From contig NZ_AYXG01000081.1 in the NCBI RefSeq assembly GCF_000564855.1, forward strand, positions 1-64,000: 64,000 nt of DNA, read 5' to 3'. Made by a program: the position numbers and the translations under genes. This document shows, piece by piece, positions 1 through 9,300 of the stretch (position 1 is its first letter; every line of letters starts with the position of its first letter). The notes beneath the pieces were generated by a model, which saw only the letters and a program-made list of their open reading frames with translations, did not search any database and was not told the DNA's origin. Origin of the DNA: Actinokineospora spheciospongiae. Lineage in GTDB: Bacteria; Actinomycetota; Actinomycetes; Mycobacteriales; Pseudonocardiaceae.

Positions 1-101
1 TCGCCGGGCCGGCGGTTCTCGGGGTGGTCGGCTGGGCAAGCGCATCCACCCACCCGGGTATTCGCTCGCCGGGCCGGCGGTTTCGGGGTGGCTGATTGGG
101 C
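1..101. repeat. Imperfect direct repeat at window edge
   Basis: Two similar copies of a roughly 37-bp unit lie at 1-39 and 66-101. Both start with TCGCCGGGCCGGCGGTT, continue with a CGGGGTGG block and end in TGGGC. I see no coding sequence here. The unit may continue left of the window, so its true extent and copy number are unknown. Confidence 0.5.
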
Positions 102-134
102 TGCTGCGCCGGGGGTGCGGCCGGGCCGAATCGC

Positions 135-168
135 CCCGGGGTGGCCGTCGGGTGACGGCCACCCCGGG
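135..168 (-). terminator. Hairpin terminator after the alpha/beta hydrolase
   Basis: A perfect 15-bp inverted repeat (135-149 with 154-168) closes on a GGGT loop. It starts 3 nt beyond the stop codon of the minus-strand hydrolase. There is no strong U-run, which is usual for high-GC actinomycete terminators. Confidence 0.8.
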
Positions 169-171
169 TGG

Positions 172-1005
172 TCAGCCGGTGACGCGGGTGAGCCAGGAGG
201 CGAGGTCGGCCTCGACCTCGTCGCGGTTGGTCTCGTTGAGGAGTTCGTGGCGGGCGCCGGGGTAGGTGCGGTAGGTGATGTCGACCAGGCCGGCGTCGCG
301 GTAGCGCTGGACCAGGGCGTCGGACAGGGCCAGCTTCCGGTTGAGGGGGTCGCGGTCGCCGACCATGACGTACAGCGGGAGGTCGGGGCGGATGCCGGTG
401 GGCGTGATCGCGCGTTCGGCGCCCGCGTACATGCCCGCGAGGCCGCGCTCGTCGAGGGAGAAGCCGCACAGCGGGTCGGCGAGGTAGGTGTCCACTTGGG
501 ACTCGTCGCGGCTGAGCCAGTCGAACTCGGTGCGGGCGGGCTCGAACTCGGCGTTGTAGACCGTCAGGCCGCCCTCGGCGATCGTGGTGGCCAGCAGGTC
601 GAGGGCGGTGGTGCCGGACAGGGCGACCGCGTCGAGCAGGTCGGCGTGGTCGAGCAGGTACTGCTGGGCGGCGAAGGAGCCCATGCTGTGGCCCAGCAGC
701 ACCAGCGGCAGGCCGGGGTGGCGCTCGCGCAGCAGCCGGGTCAGCGCGACCACGTCCGCGACCAGTCCGTCCCAGCCCGCTTCGCCGAGGTCGCCGGGTG
801 CGGCCACCATGGTTCGGCCGTGGCCGCGGTGGTCGTTGGCGTACACCGCGTAACCGAGACCGGCCAGCAGCTCGGCGAGGTGGGCGTAGCGCGCGGAGTG
901 CTCGCCCATGCCGTGCGCGAGCTGCACGACACCGCGCACCGGGCCGGTGGGCTGCCACTCCTCGACGTGCACGGTCAGGCCGTCGGCGCTGGGGAAGGTG
1001 AACAT
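172..1005 (-). CDS. Alpha/beta hydrolase, monoacylglycerol-lipase type
   Basis: A 277-residue serine hydrolase, probably cytoplasmic, likely acting on monoacylglycerols or similar esters. The lid-region signature GMGEHSARY and the HGHGRT motif are typical of the monoacylglycerol lipase group. The nucleophile elbow is GHSMGS, the acid is probably the Asp in VGDRDPL, and the base is the His in GARHELLNE. I chose the ATG at 1005 because CGGAGGA lies just upstream; a longer frame from 1116 would add a non-conserved arginine-rich stretch. It is divergent from the branched-chain amino-acid-type importer and shares a 215-bp promoter region with two palindromes. The substrate is not deducible from sequence. 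Confidence 0.85.
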   Translation of the reverse strand: MFTFPSADGLTVHVEEWQPTGPVRGVVQLAHGMGEHSARYAHLAELLAGLGYAVYANDHRGHGRTMVAAPGDLGEAGWDGLVADVVALTRLLRERHPGLPLVLLGHSMGSFAAQQYLLDHADLLDAVALSGTTALDLLATTIAEGGLTVYNAEFEPARTEFDWLSRDESQVDTYLADPLCGFSLDERGLAGMYAGAERAITPTGIRPDLPLYVMVGDRDPLNRKLALSDALVQRYRDAGLVDITYRTYPGARHELLNETNRDEVEADLASWLTRVTG

Positions 1006-1084
1006 TGTCGGTTCCTCCGGGGGACGGGTGGGCCGCCGGGGACCTGGCCGACGGCGGCGAGTTCCGCCACCGTAGCCGATCCGG

Positions 1085-1123
1085 CATTGTCGAACAATGA
1101 ACCTGAGATTCGACATTGTCGAA
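1085..1123. promoter_or_regulatory. Two 15-bp palindromes, candidate operators
   Basis: CATTGT-CGA-ACAATG (1085-1099) and TTCGACA-T-TGTCGAA (1109-1123) are perfect palindromes. Their centres are 24 bp apart and they share the core CATTGTCGAAC. They lie between the divergent hydrolase and importer operon, so one regulator could control both. No regulator gene is adjacent. Confidence 0.55.
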
Positions 1124-1220
1124 CTTCGTTCTTGTGAACGCCGGGTTTCGCACCTACAGTTCTCAGCACCTCACCACCGCCGGTCTCCACTCAGGACACC
1201 CAGGCACGAAGGACTCCCCC

Positions 1221-2462
1221 ATGCGCTCCAGATCAGCAGCGGCGCTGGTGGCCGCGGCCGTGCTCACCGCCACCACCGCCTGCGGCTCGCCCAGCGGCTC
1301 CCCCGACAGCGACGTGGTCAAGGTCGGCGCGATCCTGTCGCTGTCCGGCATCTACGCCACCCTCGGCCCGGCGCAGAAGAACGCGTTGCAGATGGGCGTC
1401 GAGGAACTCAACCGCACCGGCTTCACCGTCGGCGGGCGCAAGCGCACGCTGGAGATCAGCTACGCCGACGACCGCTCCGACGCCGCCACGACCGGCGTGA
1501 CCGCGCTGCGCGAGCTGGTGCAGTCGCAGAAGGTCCCCGTCATCGCCTACGGCCTGGGGTCGGACACCTACGTACCGCAGTTGCAGCGCCAACCGGTGCC
1601 GATGGTGAACATGCTCGACTCCAGCTACCCCGGCATCCTCGGGCTCAGCGACCACCTGTTCCTCACCCGCGGCGCCTCCCCCACCTACGTGCCGGGCTGC
1701 CTGTACTACGCCAAGCGCAAGCTGGGCACCACCAGCATCTCGGTCATCACCGCCAAGGGCGAGCCCTACGGCGAGGGCCTGACCCAGCTCGTGACGAAGT
1801 CCGCGCAGGCCGAGGGCGTGCGGATCGCGGCGAACAGCGAGTTCCCGCTCAGCTCCACCGACTACAGCAACGCGATCAGCGCCGCCGTGGCCGCCAAGCC
1901 CGACGCGGTCTACCTCTCCAGTGTCACCGCCGTGATCCTGCCCGTGCTCAAGCAGTTGCGGCAGTCCGGCTACACCGGGCCGGTCATCCACAGCGCAGGC
2001 GTGAACCCCAACCAGGCCAAGGCGATCCTGGGCGCGCAGTACGACTCCATCATGAAGGACAACTACGACTGCGCGGGCACCCTGCCCACCACCTCGCAGG
2101 ACCCGGCGGCGCAGGCGTTCGCCAAGGACTACCAGCAGCGCTACGACGAGTACCCGCAGGACCTGACGATGTGGGCGCACGACTTCCCGTTCATCGTGGC
2201 CGCCGCGATGACCAAGGCCGACACCGTCTCCGACCCGGCGAAGATCGAGCAGGCGCTCAAGGAGATCGACGTTCCACAGGGGACAGTGAGCGGCTGGCTC
2301 CCCGGTGACGGCGGCAGGCTGTTCACCGACCGCAACGCCCGCACCGCCTCCGAGGTCACCGCGTGGTGCCCCGGCCAGGACACGCTGCGCAGCGCCATGG
2401 TGTTCGACGTCAAGGACGACGCCGTGGTCGACCCGACCTTCCCGCAGGAGACCTGCGGATGA
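1221..2462 (+). CDS. Branched-chain amino-acid-type ABC transporter substrate-binding lipoprotein
   Basis: A 413-residue periplasmic-binding-fold type I protein (Peripla_BP_6, LivJ-like) that should capture the solute outside the membrane for the importer encoded downstream. The start at 1221 gives an N-terminal signal peptide ending LTATTACGS, with the Cys as probable lipidation site, and an AAGGA box precedes it. The mature protein opens with VKVGAILSLSGIYATLG, typical of the family. The stop overlaps the next start (ATGA). Members bind amino acids, amides, urea or aromatic compounds, so the ligand cannot be named from sequence. Confidence 0.9.
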   Translation: MRSRSAAALVAAAVLTATTACGSPSGSPDSDVVKVGAILSLSGIYATLGPAQKNALQMGVEELNRTGFTVGGRKRTLEISYADDRSDAATTGVTALRELVQSQKVPVIAYGLGSDTYVPQLQRQPVPMVNMLDSSYPGILGLSDHLFLTRGASPTYVPGCLYYAKRKLGTTSISVITAKGEPYGEGLTQLVTKSAQAEGVRIAANSEFPLSSTDYSNAISAAVAAKPDAVYLSSVTAVILPVLKQLRQSGYTGPVIHSAGVNPNQAKAILGAQYDSIMKDNYDCAGTLPTTSQDPAAQAFAKDYQQRYDEYPQDLTMWAHDFPFIVAAAMTKADTVSDPAKIEQALKEIDVPQGTVSGWLPGDGGRLFTDRNARTASEVTAWCPGQDTLRSAMVFDVKDDAVVDPTFPQETCG

Positions 2463-3319
2463 GCCAGGTCCTGGTCAACGGGGTGTTCCTCGGCTGCCTG
2501 TTCGCGGTGGTCGCGGTCGGCCTCACCCTGGTCTACGGGGTGATGGAGGTGCCGAACTTCGCCCACGCCGGGGTCATCGTGCTCTCCGCGTACACCACCT
2601 GGTCGGCGAGCGCGGCGGGGCTGCCGTTCGCGCTCGCCGCCCTGGCGGGCATCGCCTGCGGGGCGCTGGTGTCGGTGCTGACCGAGGTGCTGGCCTACCG
2701 GTGGATCATCGACCGACCCGCCGCCGCGCCCGCCGTGGCGCTCGGGCTGATGCTGATCCTGCAAAATGTCGCACTGCGCCTCTACGGTGGCGAGGGCCGC
2801 TCCCTGGACACCCCGTACGACCGGGTGCTGCTGCGCCTGGGCGGGGTGTCGCTGTCGGGGGTGAAGGCGGCGCTGGTGGTGCTCGCGGTGGTGTCGCTGC
2901 TGGCGCTGCACCTGCTGCTGTCGCGCACGTCGCTGGGCCGGGCAATGCGCGCGGTGGCCCAGGACCGGGAGGCCGCGGCCATCCTCGGCATCCCGATGCG
3001 CAGGCAGTACGCGCTGGCGTTCCTCATCGCCGGGGTGCTCGGCGGGGTCGCCGCGATCGCCTACGCGCCGACGTTCCAGGTCTCGCCGTACATGGCCGAC
3101 GAGGTGCTGCTCAGCGCGTTCGTCGTGGTCGTGCTGGGCGGCCTGGGCAGCGTGTGGGGGGCGGTCGCGGGCGGGCTGGTCCTCGGCGTGGTCGAGGGAC
3201 TGGGCTCCGCCTACCTGAGCCCGGCCTACCAGAGCGCCTTCGGGTTCCTGCTGCTGGTGTCGATCCTCGTGCTGCGCCCCGGCGGGTTGCGCAGCACGAA
3301 CGCGAGAAGGGTGGCCTGA
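2459..3319 (+). CDS. Branched-chain amino-acid-type ABC permease, LivH-like
   Basis: A 286-residue membrane permease with about eight hydrophobic segments. The N-terminus VNGVFLGCLFAVVAVGLTLVYG and the later GLGSVWGAVAGGLVLGVVEG stretch are hallmarks of LivH-type permeases. It should form one half of the transmembrane channel with the LivM-like subunit. It starts inside the binding-protein stop codon (ATGA overlap), indicating translational coupling. The next gene begins 1 nt after its stop. Confidence 0.9.
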   Translation: MSQVLVNGVFLGCLFAVVAVGLTLVYGVMEVPNFAHAGVIVLSAYTTWSASAAGLPFALAALAGIACGALVSVLTEVLAYRWIIDRPAAAPAVALGLMLILQNVALRLYGGEGRSLDTPYDRVLLRLGGVSLSGVKAALVVLAVVSLLALHLLLSRTSLGRAMRAVAQDREAAAILGIPMRRQYALAFLIAGVLGGVAAIAYAPTFQVSPYMADEVLLSAFVVVVLGGLGSVWGAVAGGLVLGVVEGLGSAYLSPAYQSAFGFLLLVSILVLRPGGLRSTNARRVA

Positions 3320-3320
3320 G

Positions 3321-4286
3321 ATGCGCGCGCACGTGACGGCGCTGGGCGGCGCGGTGGGGTTGAGCGTGCTCGCCTACCTGCTGCTGACCGGGTTGAGCGG
3401 TGACCAGGGGCAGGTCGCGCTGCTGGTGGTGGTCTGGACGATCGCGCTGATCGGGTTGAACCTGATCCAGGGGTTGGGCGGGTACCCGAACCTGGCGCAC
3501 GCGGCGTTCTTCGGCGGCGGGGCGTACCTGTCGGCGGTGCTGCTGGACACCGGGCTGCCGATGACGGTGGCCGCGCTGCTGGCGGTGGCCGGGGTGATGG
3601 CCGCCGGGCTGGTCGTGGCGCTGGTGTTCAGCCGCACCCGCGGGCAGTACTTCGCCATCGGCACCATGTTCTTCACCGCCGTGGCCACCCTGGTGTTCAC
3701 CAACGCCGCCGACCTCACCGGCGGCCCCAACGGCAGGCCGGTGGCGCTCGGCTACAGCCTGGAGGCGACGGTCGTGCTGCTGGCCGCGTCGGTCGGGGTG
3801 GGGCTGGCGCTGTTCCACTGGGCCTCGGTCAGCCGGTTCGGCGACCGGCTGCGCGCCATCCGTGCCGACGAGGACCTGGCCCAGCACGTGGGCGTGCCGA
3901 CCTCCCGGGTCAAGCTGCTGGCGATGGTGTGCTCGGCGGGCGCGGCGGCGTGGGCGGGGGTGCTGTTCGGGCAGTACAACGGTGTGGTCGCCCCGTCGCA
4001 GTTCACCTTCGGGCAGAGCTTCCTGATGTTCGTGGCGCTGGGCCTGGGCGGTGCGGGCAGGCTGCTCGGCCCCGCCGTGGGCGCGGCGGTGGTCATCGGG
4101 TTGACGCAGTTGCTCACGCTCGGGCCGGGGGTGAGCCAGATCGTGCTGGGCGTGCTGTTCATCCTCGTCACCCTGCTCGCCCCGGAGGGCGTGCTCGGCG
4201 GGGTGTCGGCACTGGCGCGGCGGGTGCGCGCGGCCCGGACGGGTCGGGCGGATCGGTCGGTTCGGGGAGAGGGGGCGGTGGCGTGA
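3321..4286 (+). CDS. Branched-chain amino-acid-type ABC permease, LivM-like
   Basis: A 321-residue permease, the LivM-like partner. Conserved signs are GLNLIQGLGGYPNLAHAAFFGGGAY near the N-terminus, RFGDRLRAIRADEDLAQHVGV (EAA-type loop contacting the ATPases) and GGAGRLLGPAVGA. The C-terminal 30 residues are Arg-rich and cytoplasmic. The stop overlaps the ATPase start (GTGA). Role is channel formation, and operon position supports this. Confidence 0.9.
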   Translation: MRAHVTALGGAVGLSVLAYLLLTGLSGDQGQVALLVVVWTIALIGLNLIQGLGGYPNLAHAAFFGGGAYLSAVLLDTGLPMTVAALLAVAGVMAAGLVVALVFSRTRGQYFAIGTMFFTAVATLVFTNAADLTGGPNGRPVALGYSLEATVVLLAASVGVGLALFHWASVSRFGDRLRAIRADEDLAQHVGVPTSRVKLLAMVCSAGAAAWAGVLFGQYNGVVAPSQFTFGQSFLMFVALGLGGAGRLLGPAVGAAVVIGLTQLLTLGPGVSQIVLGVLFILVTLLAPEGVLGGVSALARRVRAARTGRADRSVRGEGAVA

Positions 4287-4993
4287 GCGCGCTGCTGGTC
4301 GTCGAGGACGTGGTGAAGCGGTTCGGCGGGGTGGCCGCGGTCGACGGGGTGTCGTTCACCCTGGACGCCGGGCAGGTGCTGGGGCTGATCGGGCCCAACG
4401 GGTCGGGCAAGACCACGCTGCTCGGGGTGCTCGCGGGCACCCACGACCCCACCTCGGGCAAAGTCACCCTGGACGGGCGCACCGCGTCCGGCCGGGGCGC
4501 GCACAGGGCGGTGTCGGCGGGCATCGCGCGCACCTTCCAGACCACCCGCCTGTTCGGCACGTGGACCCTGCGCGAGGCCCTGCGCCTGGCACACGGCGAA
4601 CGGCGCGGGCGCCCCGGCTGGCCGGACGAGCAGATCGCGAACCTGCTCGGCCTGGGCGACGCACTGGACCGGCCGGGCGCGAGCCTGACCAGCGCGGCCC
4701 AGCGGCTGGCGATGATCGCCCTGGCGCTGGCCACCGGTCCGAGGGTGCTGCTGCTCGACGAACCCGCCGTCGGCATGGACGGCACCGAGGCCGCCGCCCT
4801 GGCCGCCGCGGTGCGGCGCGCGGCGGGCGAACTCGGCGTCGCGGTGGTCGTGGTCGACCACAACATGCAGTTCCTGATGCCGCTGGCCGACACCGTCCTG
4901 GTGATGGCGGCGGGCGCGGTGCTCGCCTCGGGCACCCCCGCGCAGATCCGGTCCGACGAGGCGGTCATCGCCTCCTACCTCGGGGAGGCATGA
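4283..4993 (+). CDS. ABC transporter ATPase, LivG-like, with degenerate signature
   Basis: A 236-residue ATPase starting at GTG 4283 in a 4-base overlap with the upstream permease. It has Walker A GPNGSGKTT, Walker B VLLLDEP and the switch His in VVVDHNMQF, so it should bind and hydrolyse ATP. The ABC signature, normally LSGGQ or LAYGQQR in LivG, reads LTSAAQRLAMIALAL and has lost its glycines. It should pair with the next ATPase, which keeps a canonical LSGGQ, so the dimer may have one normal and one degenerate site. Confidence 0.88.
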   Translation: MSALLVVEDVVKRFGGVAAVDGVSFTLDAGQVLGLIGPNGSGKTTLLGVLAGTHDPTSGKVTLDGRTASGRGAHRAVSAGIARTFQTTRLFGTWTLREALRLAHGERRGRPGWPDEQIANLLGLGDALDRPGASLTSAAQRLAMIALALATGPRVLLLDEPAVGMDGTEAAALAAAVRRAAGELGVAVVVVDHNMQFLMPLADTVLVMAAGAVLASGTPAQIRSDEAVIASYLGEA

Positions 4994-5703
4994 CCGTGCT
5001 GGACGTGCACGACCTCACCATCACCTTCGGGCCCACCACCGCCGTGCGCGGGGTGTCGCTCACCGCCGCCGCGGGCACCGTCACCGGTGTCCTCGGCGCC
5101 AACGGCGCGGGCAAGACCAGCACCCTGCTGGGCATCCTGGCCCGCGCCCCCCGGCAGTCGGGCCGCATCACCTTCGACGGCGCGGACGTCACCGGCTTCG
5201 ACACCGGCGCCCTGGTCCGGGCGGGCATCGCGCTGTGCCCGGAGAACCGCAGGCTGTTCCCCAACATGTCCATCGAGGACAACCTCCTACTGGGCGCCTA
5301 CGGCACCGGCCGCGCCACCCGCCGCACCCGCCTGCGCGACACCTACGACCGCTTCGGCTGGGTCGCCACCCGCCGCGCCGAACCGGCGGGCAGGCTCAGC
5401 GGCGGGCAGCAGCAGACGGTGGCCATCGCCCGCGCACTGATGTCCGCCCCCAGGCTGCTGCTGCTCGACGAACCTTCCAGTGGGTTGTCGCCGGTGGCGG
5501 TGGACGAGGTGGGGGCGGTCCTCGCCGACATCGCTCGCGACGGGACAGCGCTGGTTCTGGTGGAGCAGAACGTCCGGCTGGTGCGTGCTCTGTGCGCCAC
5601 CGCGTACGTGCTGGCCCACGGGCAGGTGACCGCGTCCGGGCCGGTGCCGGAATTGCTCAGCGACACGGCTGTTTCCGATGCCTACCTGGGCACGACGGCG
5701 TGA
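4990..5703 (+). CDS. ABC transporter ATPase, LivF-like
   Basis: A 237-residue ATPase, last gene of the importer operon, starting in an ATGA overlap. Walker A is GANGAGKTS, the signature is LSGGQQQ, Walker B is LLLLDEPSSGL and the switch region is LVLVEQNV, all typical of LivF. It powers uptake together with the LivG-like subunit. It is followed after only 15 nt by the convergent hypothetical gene, with no separate strong terminator visible. Confidence 0.9.
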   Translation: MTVLDVHDLTITFGPTTAVRGVSLTAAAGTVTGVLGANGAGKTSTLLGILARAPRQSGRITFDGADVTGFDTGALVRAGIALCPENRRLFPNMSIEDNLLLGAYGTGRATRRTRLRDTYDRFGWVATRRAEPAGRLSGGQQQTVAIARALMSAPRLLLLDEPSSGLSPVAVDEVGAVLADIARDGTALVLVEQNVRLVRALCATAYVLAHGQVTASGPVPELLSDTAVSDAYLGTTA

Positions 5704-5718
5704 GACCTCGTCCCTGCC

Positions 5719-6108
5719 CTACTCGATGCCCAGCGCCAGGTCGCCCGCGAACGTGCGCAGTGAGATGAGGTGGTCGCCCGCCGTGATGTCGGCGCCCGCC
5801 AATTCGCCGAAGTCGTTGGTGCGGGCGGCGACCGACAGGATTTCCAGTCCTCCCGGGGGGATCTCGATGCCCAGCGGCCGTTGGGCGTGGTCCTCGGGGG
5901 GCCAGAAGTAGTCCGGGACCCCGTCGTCCGGGCGGGTGTCGAGTACCAGGGTCCAGTCGGTCCAGATGGTGAAGACGGCTGAGGTCGCGTCTTCGAACAC
6001 GAATTGGAGGGCGAGGAGGTCGCCGGTGGTGTCCACGACCCCCAGGACCGCGCGGGCCCTGCGGCCGACGATCAGGTTGGGGTTGAGGCGCTGGTGGCGG
6101 GGATTCAC
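5719..6108 (-). CDS. Hypothetical protein, 129 aa
   Basis: I do not recognise this family. The GTG at 6108 is chosen because GGGGGAG lies about seven bases upstream; frames starting further upstream add low-complexity sequence. The protein has no signal peptide or membrane segment. It is acidic and rich in beta-type sequence (LQFVFEDATSAVFTIWTDWTLVL), suggesting a small soluble beta-rich protein. It is convergent with the importer operon and divergent from the penicillin-acylase gene. No function is assigned. Confidence 0.65.
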   Translation of the reverse strand: MNPRHQRLNPNLIVGRRARAVLGVVDTTGDLLALQFVFEDATSAVFTIWTDWTLVLDTRPDDGVPDYFWPPEDHAQRPLGIEIPPGGLEILSVAARTNDFGELAGADITAGDHLISLRTFAGDLALGIE

Positions 6109-6339
6109 CGCTGCTCCCCCGTTCCCCGGGGCGTGTCGGGCGGCTCCGGTCGGACCACCCTGCCAGAAGCCACCTGACCGGCCGAAAGGAGACCGGGTTT
6201 TGTCACCCTGCGCCAGTTTCGCCGCGTTCCGACTGCACCGATGGACCAACCTCGCCGGTGCGAAATGTGAAGCCCTTCATAAGTTCCGGGCCCGGCGGTA
6301 GCCTCACCGCTCGTCACACTGGAGTGAGAGGGGTTGGGC

Positions 6340-9300
6340 ATGGGACGACGTTCCCGGTACCTGACGGGTGCGGTGGCCGCGGTCGCCGTGACCGCCGCCG
6401 CGGTGGTGGCGGTGCAGGGGTCGGCCGCCGGGGAGCAGGCTCCCCTGCCGCCCCGGGGGGCCGGGTTCGCGCAGGGTGACTACTGCCTCGGGCAGTGCGG
6501 TGACATCGTGCCGCCGGGGCAGAACGGCAGCGCCACGGTCGCCGAGATCCTGGCGAACAAGGCGTTCGGCACCCGGCCCAAGCACTTCGACGACCAGATC
6601 GGCAAGTACGACGCGCTCGCGCAGGGGTACGGCGGGCTGACCACCGAGAAGATCAACGCCTTCTTCAACGACTCCTCCTTCGGCGTGGCGCCGGACCAGG
6701 TGGAGAGCACGAAGAAGCCGCGGGCCGACGTGACGATCATCCGGGACAAGGCGACCGGGGTGCCGCACATCTACGGCACCACCCGCTCCGGGACCACCTT
6801 CGGCGCCGGGTACGCCGCCGCGCAGGACCGGTTGTTCCTGATGGACGTGCTGCGCCGGGTCGGGCGCGGGCAACTGACCCCGTTCGCGGGTGGCGCCGCC
6901 TCCAACCAGTCGCTGGAGCAGGGGTTCTTCGCCGACGCGCCGTACACCGAGGAGGAGTTGCAGCGGCAGGTTGACGAGGCCGCGGCGGCGAGCCCGCGCG
7001 GTCAGGTCGCGATCGCCGACGCCCGCTCCTACCTCGACGGCGTCAACCAGTACATCACCGAGGCGTACAACGGCCGGTACTTCCCCGGTGAGTACGTGCT
7101 GCTCGGGCACATCGACGCCATCACCAACCGGGGCAAGATCGAGCCGTTCAAGCTGACCGACCTCGCCGTGATCGCCTCGGTGATCGGTTCGCAGTTCGGT
7201 GGCGGCGGCGGTGGTGAGGTGCAGTCGGCGATCGCCAAGCTGGCGTTGCAGGAGCGCTACGGCGTCGTGGAGGGCGAGCGGGTCTGGCAGACCATGCGCT
7301 CCGAGGACGACCCGGAGCACATCCAGACCATCCACAACGGACAGAACTTCCCGTACGCCAAGCGACCGGCGAACCCGCAGGGCGAAGCGCTGCCGGACAA
7401 GGGTTCGGTGACCCCGCAGCCGCTGGTGTTCGACCGGGCGGGTGCGGCGACCCCGGCCACCGCGAGCAAGGACGTGGCCAAGCCGACCGGGGCCTCCCCC
7501 ACCACCCGCGACGGCAAGCCCAACCTGGAGGCCGCGCGCGGCGCCCTCGACGACGGCGTGCTGCCCGGCAACCTGCTGTCCGACAAGCACGGCATGTCCA
7601 ACGCGCTGCTGGTCTCCGGCGCGCACACCAAGAGCGGCAACCCGGTGGCCGTGTTCGGCCCGCAGACCGGGTACTTCGCGCCGCAGATGCTGATGCTCCA
7701 GGAGTTGCAGGGCCCCGGCATCAGCGCCCGCGGTGCCTCGTTCGCCGGCATCAGCTTCTACGTCCTGCTCGGCCGCGGCCAGGACTACTCCTGGAGCGCC
7801 ACCAGCTCCGGGCAGGACATCACCGACACCTACGCCGTCGACCTGTGCAGCACCGACGGCAGCCCGGTGACCAAGGACAGCAACAGCTACATGCTGCGCG
7901 GCGTCTGCACCCCGATGGAGGTCGTGGAGCGCAAGAACGCCTGGACCACGTCCATCGGCAGCACCACCCCCGCCGGGTCCTACACGCTGCGCTCCTACCG
8001 GACCAAGTACGGCCCGGTGGCCAGCCGCGCGACCGTCGGCGGCAAGCCCGTCGCCTACACCACGCTGCGCTCGACCTACCAGCACGAACTGGACACGGTG
8101 ATCGGCTTCCAGGAGTTCAACGACCCGGACGCGATCACCTCGGCGGCGGACTTCCAGCGCGCCGCCTCGCACGTGACCTACAACTTCAACTGGTTCTACG
8201 CCGACTCCAAGGACATCGCCTACTACAACTCCGGCCTCCAGCCGGTCCGGCAGGCCAACGTCGACCCCGGGATGCCGGTCCGGGCGAACGCGGGCTTCGA
8301 CTGGGTGAACTGGGACCCGGCGACCAACCGCGCCGACTACGTGCCCGCCGAGGCGCACCCGAACGTCGTGAACCAGGACTACCTGATCTCCTGGAACAAC
8401 GGCCAGGCCCCCGGCACGGCGTCCTCCGGCCTGGACCGGCAGTCGGTGCACCGCGGCGACCTGCTCGACGCGCGGGTCAAGAAGCTGATCAGCAACGGCG
8501 GCCAGGTCGACCGGGTCAACCTGGTGCAGGCCATGGCCGAGGCGGCGCTGGTCGACCTGCGCGCGGAGAAGGTGCTGCCGGAGGTGTTCCGGGTCATCGG
8601 CGACGGCGACGCGGACACCGCGGCGGCGGTGGCCGAGTTGAAGCAGTGGGTCGCCTCGGGCGGCAAGCGCACCGCGACCGCGCAGGGCAGCAAGACCTAC
8701 GCCAACGCCAACGCGATCAAGGTGCTCGACGCGTGGTGGCCGCTGCTGGTCAAGGGCGAGTTCCAGCCCGGCCTGGGCGAGGCGGCGTACACCGAGCTGA
8801 CCCGCAGGCAGAAGGTCGACGAGACGCCGTCGTACAACAACAGCCACCGCGGTTCGGCGTTCCAGGGCGGCTGGTGGGGCTTCGTGCACAAGGACCTGCG
8901 GGCCGTGCTCGGCGACAATGTGCAGGCCCCGCTGGGCAAGCGGTTCTGCGGCGACGGCGACCTGGCCAGGTGCAGGCAGGTGCTGCTGGACACGCTCAAG
9001 CAGGCCGCCGCCACCCCGGCCACGCAGGTCTACCCCGGTGACGGGAACTGCGCGGCGGGCGACCAGTGGTGCGCGGACTCGATCATCCACAGCGCACTCG
9101 GCGGCATCACCCAGGACACCATCGGCTGGCAGAACCGGCCGACGTTCCAGCAGGTCGTCGAGTTCCCGGCGCACCGGGGCGACCAGGTCGCCAACCTCAG
9201 CGCGGGCGCCACGGCCACCGCGTCGAGCTACGAGCGCGGCCTGTTCAACTCCCCGCCGCGCAACGCCGTCGACGGCAACACCGGCACCCGGTGGGCCAGC

